A stretch of 56,312 nucleotides of DNA from the NCBI GenBank assembly GCA_012960155.1, contig DUBU01000019.1:34849-91160 (forward strand), read 5' to 3'. Within the stretch, counting starts at the first letter, position 1; each line of letters begins with the position of its first letter. Position numbers and translations under genes: made by a program. Shown here piece by piece: positions 15,665-26,107 of this stretch. This DNA comes from Micavibrio sp. Lineage in GTDB: Bacteria; Pseudomonadota; Alphaproteobacteria; Micavibrionales; Micavibrionaceae. The notes below the pieces were generated by a model. That model made no database searches, was not told where the DNA came from, and saw only the letters and a program-made list of their open reading frames with translations.

Positions 15665-17662
15665 TTACGCAGCTATTCTGCGTTCCAGATAATCGTGAAT
15701 ACGAACATATTCGGATTGAATTTGTTGATGAGCAGCATTGATATTATCAGCATCTGTTTGGCTTAAACTTTGCGCCTTATCACATAGCTGCGCCATCATA
15801 CCCGCGCCGAAATGCGAACAAGCCCCATACATTTTATGAGCGACCGCATTCCATTCATGAAAATCACCTGCCGCCAAGCTCCTCTCAAGGCGATCCATAT
15901 CTTCGGACAAGCTTTCGATAAAAATACCCAAGACATGATTCTCGGTTTCCTTATCACCCTCGGTGAATTCATCCAGATGCTTCCAATCGATAATGTCAGC
16001 CTGTGATGTTTGATGCTGTGCTGTTTGGGTCGGCACAAAATCACCGGGCAACCACTGCCCCAGTATATTGACCAGTTTATCTTTTTCTACAGGCTTGCTG
16101 ATATAATCATCCATTCCAGCCTCTCGGCATTTTGTCGCCGCGCCCTTCATCGCATCTGCCGTGACCGCTACAATAACAGGCGCCGCGCCGCTATCCTGTT
16201 TTTCTCGAATACGCCGCGCCACCTCAAAACCATCCATTTCAGGCATCTGGCAATCCAGTAAAATCAAGTCGGGATTATCGCGATCATAGAGATCAAGCGC
16301 TTCATGACCACTCGACGCCGTTTCAAATTTTGAGAAGCCGAGATCGCGCATCATCTTACGCATAAATAACAAGTTCACAGGGTGATCATCGACAATCAAA
16401 ATGCGCGCACTTAAATCCAAGCCTACGATCTGTGCGTAAGGTTCGCTGTCATCAGCCTCCGCCTGTTTCTGTGAAACTTGCAGCGGCAAATGGATCGAGA
16501 AAATTGTCCCCTCGCCCTCACGACTACTAAGCTTAATACGGCCATCCATAAGCGCCACAAGATTACGGGTGATCGCAAGCCCTAAACCTGTACCTCCATA
16601 TTTACGCGCTGTTGAACTATCCCCTTGCTGGAATTTTCCAAAAATTTTGGACTGCTTATCGCGGGGAATACCAATGCCTGTATCTCTGACTTCAATACGG
16701 GCATAGTAGATATCATCATGATCTCTCTCGCCGCTCACGCGTATTTTTACGCTGCCCTCATGAGTGAATTTAAGTGCATTACTGACCAAATTATTTAAAA
16801 CCTGCTGCAAACGTGCAGGATCGCCAACAACATATTTAGGTATATCGCGATCAAACTCACATATGAACTCTAGCCCCTTACTTTCGGCCATAGGCTTTTG
16901 CAGCTTCGCGATTAACTGTACGGTCTTCACAAGATCAAAATCAATTGCCTCGATCTGTAACTCTCCCGCTTCTATTTTAGAGAAGTCCAGAACATCATTC
17001 AGGATGATAAGCAGATTACGCGCAGACGCATTCACAGCATCCGCAAGCTCGTGCTCTTCATTTGCTAGATTGGCTTCAGCCAGCATAGCGGATAGGCCGA
17101 TAATCCCATTCATCGGCGTGCGTAATTCATGCGACATGTTCGCCAAGAACTCGCCACGGGCGCTGTTAGCACGCTCAGCCTCCTGCCGTGCTTGATCCGC
17201 AAGCTCCCGACTTTTCTGCAACATTGACTCGTAAGCCTTACGATCAGAAATATCATAGCAATAGACAATGACTGTCATATTTTCGCCGAGCCCAGACCGT
17301 GCGATAGTCTGCGCGTAGACAATGTCGTCAACAACAACTTCGCGAGTGACAACACTGCGCTCTTGAGACAAGCTAAGCACCCCATCCAGAATGTCATGCT
17401 CCAGACCGTCCTCTCGTATCTCCGGAAAGCGCGACATCGCAATAGGATTGGCGAACAAAATCTGGCCGCCAGCGGACAACTGAATTAGAGGGTACGGATT
17501 ATTCAAAGCGAGCTGGACAATTTCTTCCGTCTCGCGCTTGGCAAGCCGCAAAGCCGCGCGAGAACGGCTCAGGCTTCTACGGTACAAAAAACAAACGACC
17601 GCAAGCATCACGACAAGAATCGCAATCAATGCATAGATATAGTTTATATCTTCTATCAGCAT
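15665..17662 (-). CDS. Hybrid histidine kinase (TM-PAS-HisKA-HATPase-REC-Hpt)
   Basis: This 665-aa kinase has one N-terminal membrane helix (about residues 8-27), a PAS-like segment (40-145), HisKA with phospho-acceptor His in ANMSHELRTPMNG (near 177), HATPase_c (G boxes DTGIGIP and GGTGLGL), a receiver with Asp in LLDCQMPEMDGFE (near 470), and a C-terminal Hpt domain with His in AVAHKMYGACSHFGAG (near 607). It therefore holds all relay steps except the output regulator. It is the last gene of the eight-gene operon, 18 nt after the response regulator gene. Likely partners are that regulator and the divergent PhoB-type regulator at 31353. Confidence 0.9.
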   Translation of the reverse strand: MLIEDINYIYALIAILVVMLAVVCFLYRRSLSRSRAALRLAKRETEEIVQLALNNPYPLIQLSAGGQILFANPIAMSRFPEIREDGLEHDILDGVLSLSQERSVVTREVVVDDIVYAQTIARSGLGENMTVIVYCYDISDRKAYESMLQKSRELADQARQEAERANSARGEFLANMSHELRTPMNGIIGLSAMLAEANLANEEHELADAVNASARNLLIILNDVLDFSKIEAGELQIEAIDFDLVKTVQLIAKLQKPMAESKGLEFICEFDRDIPKYVVGDPARLQQVLNNLVSNALKFTHEGSVKIRVSGERDHDDIYYARIEVRDTGIGIPRDKQSKIFGKFQQGDSSTARKYGGTGLGLAITRNLVALMDGRIKLSSREGEGTIFSIHLPLQVSQKQAEADDSEPYAQIVGLDLSARILIVDDHPVNLLFMRKMMRDLGFSKFETASSGHEALDLYDRDNPDLILLDCQMPEMDGFEVARRIREKQDSGAAPVIVAVTADAMKGAATKCREAGMDDYISKPVEKDKLVNILGQWLPGDFVPTQTAQHQTSQADIIDWKHLDEFTEGDKETENHVLGIFIESLSEDMDRLERSLAAGDFHEWNAVAHKMYGACSHFGAGMMAQLCDKAQSLSQTDADNINAAHQQIQSEYVRIHDYLERRIAA

Positions 17663-17680
17663 GGGCTGCTAAAGCAGCAT

Positions 17681-18589
17681 TTACATCGCCGTGCGACCAT
17701 AGGCCGTGTCACGAGCCTGCTGCTTCTCCTTTATATAAGGTGATTTGTGGATGTACTGGAACATCTTGTCACGCGTAAATGGCTTGCCTACAAAGCCTTC
17801 GGCGCCAATATCGAGCGCCCGCATGATATGGCTTTTATCTTTCATACCACTGAACATAATGACATAGGCATTTGGGTCCATCTGGAATATACACTCCAGA
17901 ACCTCGAACCCGTTCATATCGGGCAAGCCAATATCTAAAAATACAGCATCGGGCGCACTCTTGGCGTAAGAAGAAATTGCCTCTTTACCGTTGGCTCCGA
18001 AGGCCAAAAGATAATCATTCTGTAAAACATTACCAACCAAGGTACGCGTAATTTGATCATCTTCAACAATCATAACCATGGGCTCACGGCGATTACGGCG
18101 ACGTTCTGCAATCGACGCCAGTAAAGCCGGATCTAATTGCTCCAACGCTTCCAAAGTTGATCTATCTGCCCCTTCTTTGCGTTCAGACTCCAGCCTTTCT
18201 GCCTCAGCCTCTTCTGCTGCAGCCATCTTGCTGCTACACAGCGCTTCAATTTTGTATTTATGGGGCCCCGCATCAAAAACATCGGCGAGCGCCAATAATT
18301 CTTCCGATTGAAATTCACGAGCAAGCTTGGTAACGAAATCTTCAAACTGGCGCTGCATGAAACCGCGCACCAATATGAAAACATCTTTGTCATTACAAAT
18401 ATAGACCTGCGCAACATAAGATTCAGGAAGCTCGTTCAAAAGCTTTAAAAAAGCTCCCAGCAATTCTTGCTTGGGGATATCGGACTTTGATAGGCCTAGA
18501 TAAAAGCATTTCAGACTGGAATCCTCTTCATCAAAATGCTGCATTTCGAGTAGTAGTCTTTTTTCCGCATTTTTAGCAATAACAATCAT
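17681..18589 (-). CDS. Response regulator with uncharacterised N-terminal domain
   Basis: This 302-aa protein has a C-terminal receiver (from about residue 165, VMIVEDDQITRTL; phospho-acceptor Asp in VFLDIGLPDMNGFE near 218; conserved Lys in VGKPFTRDKM). The N-terminal 150 residues (begin MIVIAKNAEKRLLLEMQHFDEED) belong to no family I recognise. The RR encoded at 47689-48558 has the same order and length, with a similar RR(N)RR(E/D)xxVMIVEDD junction, so this is a paralogous pair. There is no DNA-binding domain; the N-terminal part is presumably the output or sensory module. AAGGAGG precedes the start. It lies between two hybrid kinases in the operon. Confidence 0.85.
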   Translation of the reverse strand: MIVIAKNAEKRLLLEMQHFDEEDSSLKCFYLGLSKSDIPKQELLGAFLKLLNELPESYVAQVYICNDKDVFILVRGFMQRQFEDFVTKLAREFQSEELLALADVFDAGPHKYKIEALCSSKMAAAEEAEAERLESERKEGADRSTLEALEQLDPALLASIAERRRNRREPMVMIVEDDQITRTLVGNVLQNDYLLAFGANGKEAISSYAKSAPDAVFLDIGLPDMNGFEVLECIFQMDPNAYVIMFSGMKDKSHIMRALDIGAEGFVGKPFTRDKMFQYIHKSPYIKEKQQARDTAYGRTAM

Positions 18590-18607
18590 ACACCCAACCT
18601 CCTTAAA

Positions 18608-21544
18608 TTAAGCCGCCCTTCTCTCAAAAGCGCGCTCTGTTTCATTCAACATCCCTTCAACAGCAACCATTAATTTTTGAATAGTCGCCGCATCACCACC
18701 TTCACCAGCAACGATTGATTTCGCCTTATACTCAACAAGCTTGGCAAGATCACCAAGGCGCAGCGCACCCATCTGATTACTTGTAGATTTCAGACTATGC
18801 GCAGGCCGTATTGCTGCTTCGACATCGCCTTTTTCCAGAGCGGCGTTGATCTCCGCGACCCGCTCATGACAATTATCTATATAGACATCCACAGTTTCGA
18901 AATACTTATCCTTCAATACATTGCGGGCATCCTCGACGGCCTTATCGTCTAACACTTCATCCTCGAGATTAGCAGGCTGTGGAATATGCGATGGCATTTC
19001 TGACACTAAGGGCTTCCCGACTACCAATCTGTACACGACATCTTGCAGCTCACGCTTTCTGACGGGTTTAGCCAGATAGTCCTGCATTCCGGCCTCTAAA
19101 CACTTCTCCCTATCCCCCTTCATGGCATTTGCAGTCAGAGCAACAACGGGCATATCCGATCTGATCTTAGCTTGCTCTTTCAATTCAACAATCTGACGAG
19201 AAGCCTCAAAGCCATCCATCACCGGCATCAAACAGTCCATAATCACAAGATCGTAAGAACGCCTGCGCAGAGCATTGATAGCCTCCTTGCCATTAGAAAC
19301 GACGGTATAAGACGCATCCATCTCCTCGAGGATTTCTTTAATGAACACTTGGTTCACAAGGTTATCTTCTGCCACAAGAATATTTGCATCAGGAAGCTTT
19401 AGGGATTCGCTTTCTTTATATTCACGCCTAATGCCGCCCGTATCCACACGGATCAGAACATCCCGATACCCCAATTGGTACTTCTCCCAAATCACAGCCA
19501 GGCTTTCTACGAATTTCTGCTGAGCAACAGGCTTGGCGATATAAGCAGAGAAACCTTTTTCAGCAAATATATCGTCGCTAAAAGAGTTGCCGGCAGCTGT
19601 CATCAAGATCAAGCATGTATCACGCAAATAAGGGACATCGTTAATCGCACGTGCTAGCATTTCACCATTCATAACAGGCATCAAGTAATCAAGTATCACA
19701 ATGTCGTAAGGCTTCTTGTCCTTGTAAGCACGCTGCATCTTCATCAGCGCTTCCGCTCCACTCTCCGCAACAGAACATTCCATGCCTGCCACCCTGAGCT
19801 GTTCCGAAACCAGCTGACATACAATGGGCAGGTCATCAACGACTAGCACACGAATATTTTGTAAAACTGCCGGCTTAGCAGCAGAATGCGCTTCTTCACG
19901 ATTTCGAGTAAACGGAATCGTGACAATGAACTCAGATCCGTGACCTTCGACACTACTAACGCTTATCTCGCCGCCCATCATGTGAACAAGACTTTTCGTG
20001 ATAGACAGCCCGAGACCGGTGCCACCATATTTGCGCGTCGTAGAATTATCTGCCTGTGAAAATTTCTCAAAAATGCACTTTTGCGCCCCCTCACTCATCC
20101 CGATACCAGTATCTGCAACCTTGATTTTCAGACTCACCTTATCTTCTGGCATAGCCTTCATACGATCTTCATCGATCGAGATAATAACGTGACCTTTATC
20201 TGTAAATTTAATCGCATTACTAAGCAGGTTTCCAATAATTTGCCTCATTCGCGAAGGATCAGCGTATATAAACTGTTCTGTACCGGGGGCATAATGAGCG
20301 ACAAGCTCTACAGCTTTATCTCTAGCTTTGACAGAATATAAACTAGCGAGCTCATCAACTAGATCGAGTAAGTCGACCGGCATAGGATCAAGCTCTAGTC
20401 TTCCTGCCTCGATCTTCGAAAAATCTAGAATATCGTCAACAATTTGCTGAAGAGTCTCGCCGGAATTAATAATGATTTGTGAATAACCGCTAATCTGCTG
20501 CGACGGCTTTGCGTCCATAATCAGTTCAGCCATGCCTAGGATACCATTCATAGGCGTTCTGATCTCATGGCTCATGGTCGCCAAAAAATCGGATTTAAGG
20601 CGATTGGCCTCTTCAGCTTTTTGAGTAACGTTGACAAGCTTTGAGGCCATCATTTTCATCTGCCACATATACAAGACAGCCGCAGTTAGCGCTAAAAAGG
20701 CTAAAAAGATAATAAACGCTATGTAGGTGTGGCCCTCCGCCAAAAACGTTTTCGTTGGCGAATACTCAACAAATAAATTGAGATCAGAAAGCCTGGCAGT
20801 AAAACTATAACGATATGGGGCGGCATCCAGAAGATCACCGAATTGATAAACATTAATAGACGTACCGGTAGAATTTTGAGCAGTAACATCAATTGCATAA
20901 GTTTGAAAGTCTTCGCTTCCAACAACTTCACGAACAAAATATTCAAAATCAAGAATACTAAAAGCTATACCTAATAGCTCATTGTTCTCTCCTACAAAAA
21001 CAGGCTTAAATAAAAACAAATGGTACTGCTGATCACCGCCTGATATACGGTGAATATCTTTGAATAGAACATCCTCCAGAGTACCCAAAAAATGTGTTAT
21101 CTCCCGCTTATCAATTGCGGTATGCACCATATCATACAGAGCTGTATCTGGAATTATACGGCGACCTTTAAAACGGCTGTGCGTATTAGGTTCGATCTGA
21201 CGCCAGTAAAATTCGTCTTTTTTATCATTAAAACTTATCCAGCCCAGAGCATCGAAACTACCATGGTTACTAAAACTAGATTGCGTAAAGATAGAAAACT
21301 CCTGATCATCTACCGCCTCAGAAGCCAAGTATAAATTCTTAATATTTTCCAAAACATCTTCATGCCAATACAGGTTTCGAAGCACACCCGTAAAGCTCTG
21401 GCTAGCGAAGCTACGAAAACTCTCTTCGGCCCTTTTTTGCTGCGCATTTAATGCCATCCACGACATCAAAAAGGAACATCCCAAACCTAATATCAATATG
21501 ACAGCGTAAAGATATCGATCTTTACCAAGTCCCTTTATCACCAT
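18608..21544 (-). CDS. Hybrid histidine kinase with CHASE-type sensor, two REC domains and Hpt
   Basis: This 978-aa protein starts with a membrane helix (about 11-32), a periplasmic region of some 240 residues of CHASE type ([27 protein letters not shown]), and a second membrane helix (about 272-295). HisKA follows with His in [13 protein letters not shown] (near 325), HATPase_c ([15 protein letters not shown]), receiver 1 (VLVVDDLP, Asp in [12 protein letters not shown] near 618), receiver 2 (ILVAEDN, Asp in [12 protein letters not shown] near 775) and Hpt with His in [15 protein letters not shown] near 914. CHASE domains bind small periplasmic ligands, so this is the probable signal input of the operon. 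Its start overlaps the REC-HATPase gene by 7 nt. Confidence 0.92.
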   Translation of the reverse strand: MVIKGLGKDRYLYAVILILGLGCSFLMSWMALNAQQKRAEESFRSFASQSFTGVLRNLYWHEDVLENIKNLYLASEAVDDQEFSIFTQSSFSNHGSFDALGWISFNDKKDEFYWRQIEPNTHSRFKGRRIIPDTALYDMVHTAIDKREITHFLGTLEDVLFKDIHRISGGDQQYHLFLFKPVFVGENNELLGIAFSILDFEYFVREVVGSEDFQTYAIDVTAQNSTGTSINVYQFGDLLDAAPYRYSFTARLSDLNLFVEYSPTKTFLAEGHTYIAFIIFLAFLALTAAVLYMWQMKMMASKLVNVTQKAEEANRLKSDFLATMSHEIRTPMNGILGMAELIMDAKPSQQISGYSQIIINSGETLQQIVDDILDFSKIEAGRLELDPMPVDLLDLVDELASLYSVKARDKAVELVAHYAPGTEQFIYADPSRMRQIIGNLLSNAIKFTDKGHVIISIDEDRMKAMPEDKVSLKIKVADTGIGMSEGAQKCIFEKFSQADNSTTRKYGGTGLGLSITKSLVHMMGGEISVSSVEGHGSEFIVTIPFTRNREEAHSAAKPAVLQNIRVLVVDDLPIVCQLVSEQLRVAGMECSVAESGAEALMKMQRAYKDKKPYDIVILDYLMPVMNGEMLARAINDVPYLRDTCLILMTAAGNSFSDDIFAEKGFSAYIAKPVAQQKFVESLAVIWEKYQLGYRDVLIRVDTGGIRREYKESESLKLPDANILVAEDNLVNQVFIKEILEEMDASYTVVSNGKEAINALRRRSYDLVIMDCLMPVMDGFEASRQIVELKEQAKIRSDMPVVALTANAMKGDREKCLEAGMQDYLAKPVRKRELQDVVYRLVVGKPLVSEMPSHIPQPANLEDEVLDDKAVEDARNVLKDKYFETVDVYIDNCHERVAEINAALEKGDVEAAIRPAHSLKSTSNQMGALRLGDLAKLVEYKAKSIVAGEGGDAATIQKLMVAVEGMLNETERAFERRAA

Positions 21545-22497
21545 TCCAACCGACCCTTACGGCTCATATAGGCTACAGCCTGATTGCCTTTTTCATTATA
21601 CTTTAACTTATCAAAGCTCATTGTATTAGCCTGGGCAATTCCACGGCCATGATTGTCACCTGCACGTGCCGGATCAATCGTCATATATCGCTGCCACTGA
21701 AAACCTTCACCCTGATCCTCAATTATAACATAAACACCGTCGTCCTTGTGAGCGACAGTAGCCGTCGCATAACGATTGGCATATTTATCAGACTCAAGCA
21801 TACGTTCTATTTCCGCACGCCAAGTACCATTATCAATCAGTGCTGTCTTACGCTCATATCCCAAACCAAGATTACCGTGTTCTATCGCATTAATCAGCAA
21901 TTCACCGAGACCTGATAGTACACGCTCGGTATCGGGAAAACAGTTAGCGATAAAGGCCGCCAAGCTCTCGGCTTCGGCCAAGGTTCTGAACTTGAACTTG
22001 CAAGTATCAATCAAATCAAAACTGGCTTTGTGCTTACTAAGCTCTTCCGACAACGTTCTATTTTGCTGCGCCTCACGAATAGCTGCCGCCAGTACAGAAC
22101 GCAGTATATTGTCATCTACAGGTTTGGTTAAATAATAGAAGACACCGGCATCAAGGCCTTCGGTCAATTCACCTTTTGAATCAGCACTAGTCACCATAAC
22201 GACAGGGATATTGCGCAAATCACGATTTTCTTTAATACGCATCACGGCGGTCAAACCGTCCATGACAGGCATCTCACGATCCATCAGAACAACATCGATA
22301 CTATCCTTTTGCTCGCTCAAAATACGGAGCGCTGACTCACCATCAAAGGCTTTAACAATGTTGTGCCCTAATGCTGCGATCTGGGATTCCAGAAACTGCA
22401 TAGACACATTATCATCTTCAACCGCCAGTATATTAATCGGCGCGCTGTTATCTAAAAGTCTGTAATCTACATTATACTCAAGAGCTTCACGCGCCAT
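21538..22497 (-). CDS. REC domain fused to RsbW-type serine-kinase-like HATPase
   Basis: Residues 15-140 of this 319-aa protein form a receiver (ILAVEDDNVSMQ, Asp in VLMDREMPVMDG near 71, Lys in LTKPVDD). A linker helix leads to a C-terminal ATP-binding domain of the HATPase_c_2 (RsbW/SpoIIAB) type: N box ELLINAIEHGNLG (near 200-212), G1 box EDQGEGFQW and a terminal HGRGIAQA box. There is no HisKA, so it is not a classical histidine kinase. Such REC-RsbW fusions often control anti-sigma partner switching, but no STAS or sigma partner is in the window. It lies 5 nt after the HlyD gene and overlaps the CHASE kinase start. Confidence 0.85.
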   Translation of the reverse strand: MAREALEYNVDYRLLDNSAPINILAVEDDNVSMQFLESQIAALGHNIVKAFDGESALRILSEQKDSIDVVLMDREMPVMDGLTAVMRIKENRDLRNIPVVMVTSADSKGELTEGLDAGVFYYLTKPVDDNILRSVLAAAIREAQQNRTLSEELSKHKASFDLIDTCKFKFRTLAEAESLAAFIANCFPDTERVLSGLGELLINAIEHGNLGLGYERKTALIDNGTWRAEIERMLESDKYANRYATATVAHKDDGVYVIIEDQGEGFQWQRYMTIDPARAGDNHGRGIAQANTMSFDKLKYNEKGNQAVAYMSRKGRLEW

Positions 22498-22502
22498 GGT
22501 AT

Positions 22503-23846
22503 CTACCTTTCTGTAAATGCTGTTTTCATTGAGAGATGAATAGGCTTCAACATATATTGCAGGATTGTCTTCTCCCCCGTAATTACATCCGCCATCACCG
22601 TCATACCGGGCATCACCACATTATTCGGATCATTGCCGACATAGTTTTGATCCAGCAATATTCGCCCTTGGTAAAAACGTTCCCCCTTGTCACCTTGGAA
22701 AGTTGTCGCGGAAATCTGGTCTAATGTACCTTTGACAAACCCATAGCGAGAAAAATCATAGGTACTGAATTTGACCTGCACAGGCTGTCCCACCTTTAAA
22801 TGTCCGATATCCTGCGGCGAAATTTTCACCTGTACCTCCAGCGGTTTATCTAACGGCACAACCTCCATAATGGTTTGTCCGGGCTGCACAACAGCCCCCA
22901 CCGTGTTAACGGCCAAACCTTTGACAAGACCACGCGTAGGGGCACGAATATCAAGACGCTCGATACGGTTCTCGACCTTTTTAATCAGTTCATTATTCTG
23001 CGCACGCTCGGCCAGTACATGGTCAAGTTTCTGGTTAGCATCATCACGATGGGTCGCGGTCAAAGATTCCAGACGTCCTTCGAACTCCTTGATCTCTTCT
23101 TTAGCCACAAGGATTTCATTCTGAAGCGCTTTAATTTCGCCGCGCGCACTATTCACACTACGGCGATCCTCAAGAACCTGAATATCCGACACATAACCTT
23201 TTTCATTCAGCTGCTGGCGACGCCAGAAAACATCCTGTGCAATTTTCAAATTTTGCTGCACGGTACTAAGGTCTGTTTCCAGTGATCCGATGGCTTGTTT
23301 CTTTTGTGCAATCTGATCACGAATAATCTGCTTTTCCGTCTCACGTGCTTCTGACATATCCTTGAAAAAAGCCATCTGATCATTGATCATTTTCGGCGTC
23401 GCACCCTCAGCTTCAAACTTCTTAAAGTCGGGCTGGCGGTCTTCAACAAAGGCTCGCAGACGCTCTGCCTGCATATCAAGAGATAGCTGCTTACTACGCA
23501 CGCGGCCGATATCTTCAACGAGACCGGCATCACTCAAGCTAATAAGAATCTGCCCTTCTTGAACTATCTCGCCTTCACGCACGGCAATATTTTTGACCAT
23601 ACCGCCCTCTAAATGCTGCACCGTTTGCTGGTATCCCATAGGTACGGCCTCACCGGGCGTGCGCGCAACTTCGTTGATATTTGTAAACCCTGCCCACACA
23701 AGGAAGACAACAATTGCCATGGATATCATAGCCATCGTGACCTTGATAATATGCGGGTTCACTGACTCTTCTAGCTGAATAGCTTGTGATAAATAACGTG
23801 TTTGTCTTTCACGCTTACCGGATATTTTTGCGATTGAAGTACTCAT
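22503..23846 (-). CDS. HlyD/PrtE-type type I secretion periplasmic adaptor
   Basis: This 447-aa protein has one N-terminal membrane helix (about residues 36-56), a lipoyl-like half motif (VQHLEGGMVKNIAVREGEIV near 80-99), a long coiled-coil hairpin (about 115-290), a second lipoyl half (LDIRAPTRGLVKGL, near 298-311), a beta-barrel domain (KVGQPVQVKFSTYDFSRYG) and the C-terminal PGMTVMADVITGEKTIL typical of HlyD family adaptors. It bridges the inner-membrane ABC transporter and an outer-membrane TolC-type channel. No TolC homologue is encoded in the window. Its ATG overlaps the stop of the upstream ABC gene by 4 nt. Confidence 0.92.
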   Translation of the reverse strand: MSTSIAKISGKRERQTRYLSQAIQLEESVNPHIIKVTMAMISMAIVVFLVWAGFTNINEVARTPGEAVPMGYQQTVQHLEGGMVKNIAVREGEIVQEGQILISLSDAGLVEDIGRVRSKQLSLDMQAERLRAFVEDRQPDFKKFEAEGATPKMINDQMAFFKDMSEARETEKQIIRDQIAQKKQAIGSLETDLSTVQQNLKIAQDVFWRRQQLNEKGYVSDIQVLEDRRSVNSARGEIKALQNEILVAKEEIKEFEGRLESLTATHRDDANQKLDHVLAERAQNNELIKKVENRIERLDIRAPTRGLVKGLAVNTVGAVVQPGQTIMEVVPLDKPLEVQVKISPQDIGHLKVGQPVQVKFSTYDFSRYGFVKGTLDQISATTFQGDKGERFYQGRILLDQNYVGNDPNNVVMPGMTVMADVITGEKTILQYMLKPIHLSMKTAFTER

Positions 23847-26107
23847 GCCACCTTCTCCCCGGCGTTAATTTTCTCGAACATAGTATCCCGTGCCCCTGCG
23901 ATTGGCGATGAAAGTCCGCGCAACCATACAATTGTATCTGCGAGCTTCATGTAATCATCGCGGTAGGTACAGATAATGACTGTGCGTTTTCCTTTTGCAC
24001 GTGTCAGGTACTCTTTAAGATTACGCCCCGCCTTACCGGACAAAAGCGTATTGGGTAATTCATCAATCAAAAGCACATTACCCGGGTGCAAATATGCACG
24101 CGCTAGCGAGATGCGCGTCGCCAAACTTGACGTCACTTTATCCCCGCCATGCGAGCCAATCACAGTTTGCAAACCAGATGGCATATTGCGGATATCATCC
24201 CAAGCATCTGCCAATTCAAGCGCCTTGATAATATCGTCCTCACTCGCGAGCGGATTGGCAAAGCGCATATTCTCAAGAACACTGCCATGAAACAAACTCG
24301 GCGTACGCGGCACATAAGCGATCTGCTTTCGAAGATCAGGAGCATCAAGCTGGCGAATATCAAAGCCATCAATACGAACCGTTCCGCTTGTAGCCTTATT
24401 AAGCGATTTAATAAGCTGTAAGACGGCCGCCTTACCTGTTCCGTTACCACCCGTAATCGCCACAAGGTCACCCGGCTTGGCTTCGAATGTCAGGTCGGAA
24501 AACAGCTCATCGGTTTCATCTGAATTACGGTATCCGACATGATGAAATGAAATGCGCCCGCGTATTTTAGGCAAACGAGAAAAGCTTCTCGCTTCTTCCG
24601 CTTCTGTCTCTATATCCATCAGATTATTAACCTGCGCGATACTGTTACGAAGCTGTTCCAGACGCGGCACCATTGTGCACAATGAATAAAACGGAGTCAG
24701 AATGCGCCACACCAAAATCATCGTGGCAACCAATGCGCCCGTTGTTAATGTTCCCGCCCAGATCATGTGCGCACCGAACCCGATCGTTGCCACCGCAGCA
24801 AGAACAGTCAGGGTATGCGCACACGTCTCGGCCACCATCCCGAGCCAGCCGAGATGGAAATGGGTCATCATTTCGCGGCCGGACAAGTGACGGAACTTTT
24901 CCTGCCACTTATTGCCCAGTCCGTGGCCACGAATGCCCTCAAGCTTTTCAAAAGTTTCAATCGTAAATTGCTGCCGTGCTGAACTGGCTTTTGCAGCTAG
25001 GCGGATAGCAATTTTTACACGGCTTCGTATAAAGAAAAACAAAGCAACATAACCCAGCACCATAAACAATGGCACCAACACCAATGGCCCGGCGATAAAA
25101 CCAACCGCAGCCACAGCGATAAAAACAAAGGGGGCTTCCAGCAGTGAGAGGAAAACGGAGCCGCTGAAAAAATCACGTACAGATTCGAATGTTTTGATGC
25201 GGGCAATTTGTGCAGCAACCGATGCCCGTTCAATAAGACTAGGAGACAATCCTATCAAATGCGCGAAGATGCGGTTACCGACAATATTATCAAGACGACC
25301 CGCCAACCAAGAAAGGCCGGTCGACCTGATAAGCCGTAACTTCCATTCAAACCCGATGGCAATAAAAGCCCCCAGCGCTAGCATTGGTAGTGTAGCGGGA
25401 GCCCCTGCAGCAATAACGCGGTCATAAACCAGCATAATGAACAGAGGTGTAGCTAGCGCGATGACGTTCAGGATTAACCCGGCCGTCATAACTTGTGCGA
25501 AGGTGCCCTTAAAGCGCCCCATCAAGGCGCGAAACCATGTATGGCCGCTGCCTTTTCGCATAAACTTGGATGTAGGTTGCAAATTTTCATCATATTTCTG
25601 GAAGAACCAAACGCGTCCTTGGCTATCAAAGCTCGAAGGCACATGACTGACAAGCTTTGACAAAGGATCAAAAAATCGCAATTGGCCATCAGCATCACGG
25701 CCTAGTACTACACTAGGTTCGGCGCCCTTTTCGCCAGGAATAAACAAACCGGGTAGTAACCGTTCGTCCAGATCATCAAGCTCGGACTCCGCAGGCCGGC
25801 AAATATAACCAAGATGAGCCATCGTATTCAGCACATCGGCTTCATCCATCATGCCATCATCATAAGGCAGAGCCTCAAGAATTCGGTGTACTTTGCATTG
25901 CGGTTCAAGCTTCAGGATCAAGGCACAAAGGCAGACCTCCCAAGCGCCCTTCTCTGTAAAATTTGTGCGCCCTGTCGCAGACAACATCCGCAGCATATTC
26001 AAAATTGGCTGGCTATCTACAAAGCGCTCAAAAGTATTCATACTGTGGCCCGCCGAGGCGGCTTGCTGCACTTCAAGACCACGATCTATAGTTCTTTGTG
26101 CTGTCAT
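23843..26107 (-). CDS. Type I secretion ABC transporter with C39-like N-domain and degenerate ATPase motifs
   Basis: The 754-aa protein has an N-terminal domain of about 180 residues resembling the non-proteolytic C39-like domain of RTX exporters, a membrane domain with about five or six helices (210-460) and a nucleotide-binding domain. Key motifs are altered. Walker A reads GGNGTGKAA, so the Ser/Thr after Lys is Ala. The Q-loop reads YVPRTP instead of YVPQ. The signature reads VTSSLATRISLARA instead of LSGGQ. The H-loop His is replaced (VIICTYRDD). Walker B LLIDEL keeps Asp-Glu. The gene overlaps its neighbours by 4 nt on both sides. It probably forms a heterodimer with the 578-aa ABC protein. 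Confidence 0.9.
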   Translation of the reverse strand: MTAQRTIDRGLEVQQAASAGHSMNTFERFVDSQPILNMLRMLSATGRTNFTEKGAWEVCLCALILKLEPQCKVHRILEALPYDDGMMDEADVLNTMAHLGYICRPAESELDDLDERLLPGLFIPGEKGAEPSVVLGRDADGQLRFFDPLSKLVSHVPSSFDSQGRVWFFQKYDENLQPTSKFMRKGSGHTWFRALMGRFKGTFAQVMTAGLILNVIALATPLFIMLVYDRVIAAGAPATLPMLALGAFIAIGFEWKLRLIRSTGLSWLAGRLDNIVGNRIFAHLIGLSPSLIERASVAAQIARIKTFESVRDFFSGSVFLSLLEAPFVFIAVAAVGFIAGPLVLVPLFMVLGYVALFFFIRSRVKIAIRLAAKASSARQQFTIETFEKLEGIRGHGLGNKWQEKFRHLSGREMMTHFHLGWLGMVAETCAHTLTVLAAVATIGFGAHMIWAGTLTTGALVATMILVWRILTPFYSLCTMVPRLEQLRNSIAQVNNLMDIETEAEEARSFSRLPKIRGRISFHHVGYRNSDETDELFSDLTFEAKPGDLVAITGGNGTGKAAVLQLIKSLNKATSGTVRIDGFDIRQLDAPDLRKQIAYVPRTPSLFHGSVLENMRFANPLASEDDIIKALELADAWDDIRNMPSGLQTVIGSHGGDKVTSSLATRISLARAYLHPGNVLLIDELPNTLLSGKAGRNLKEYLTRAKGKRTVIICTYRDDYMKLADTIVWLRGLSSPIAGARDTMFEKINAGEKVA

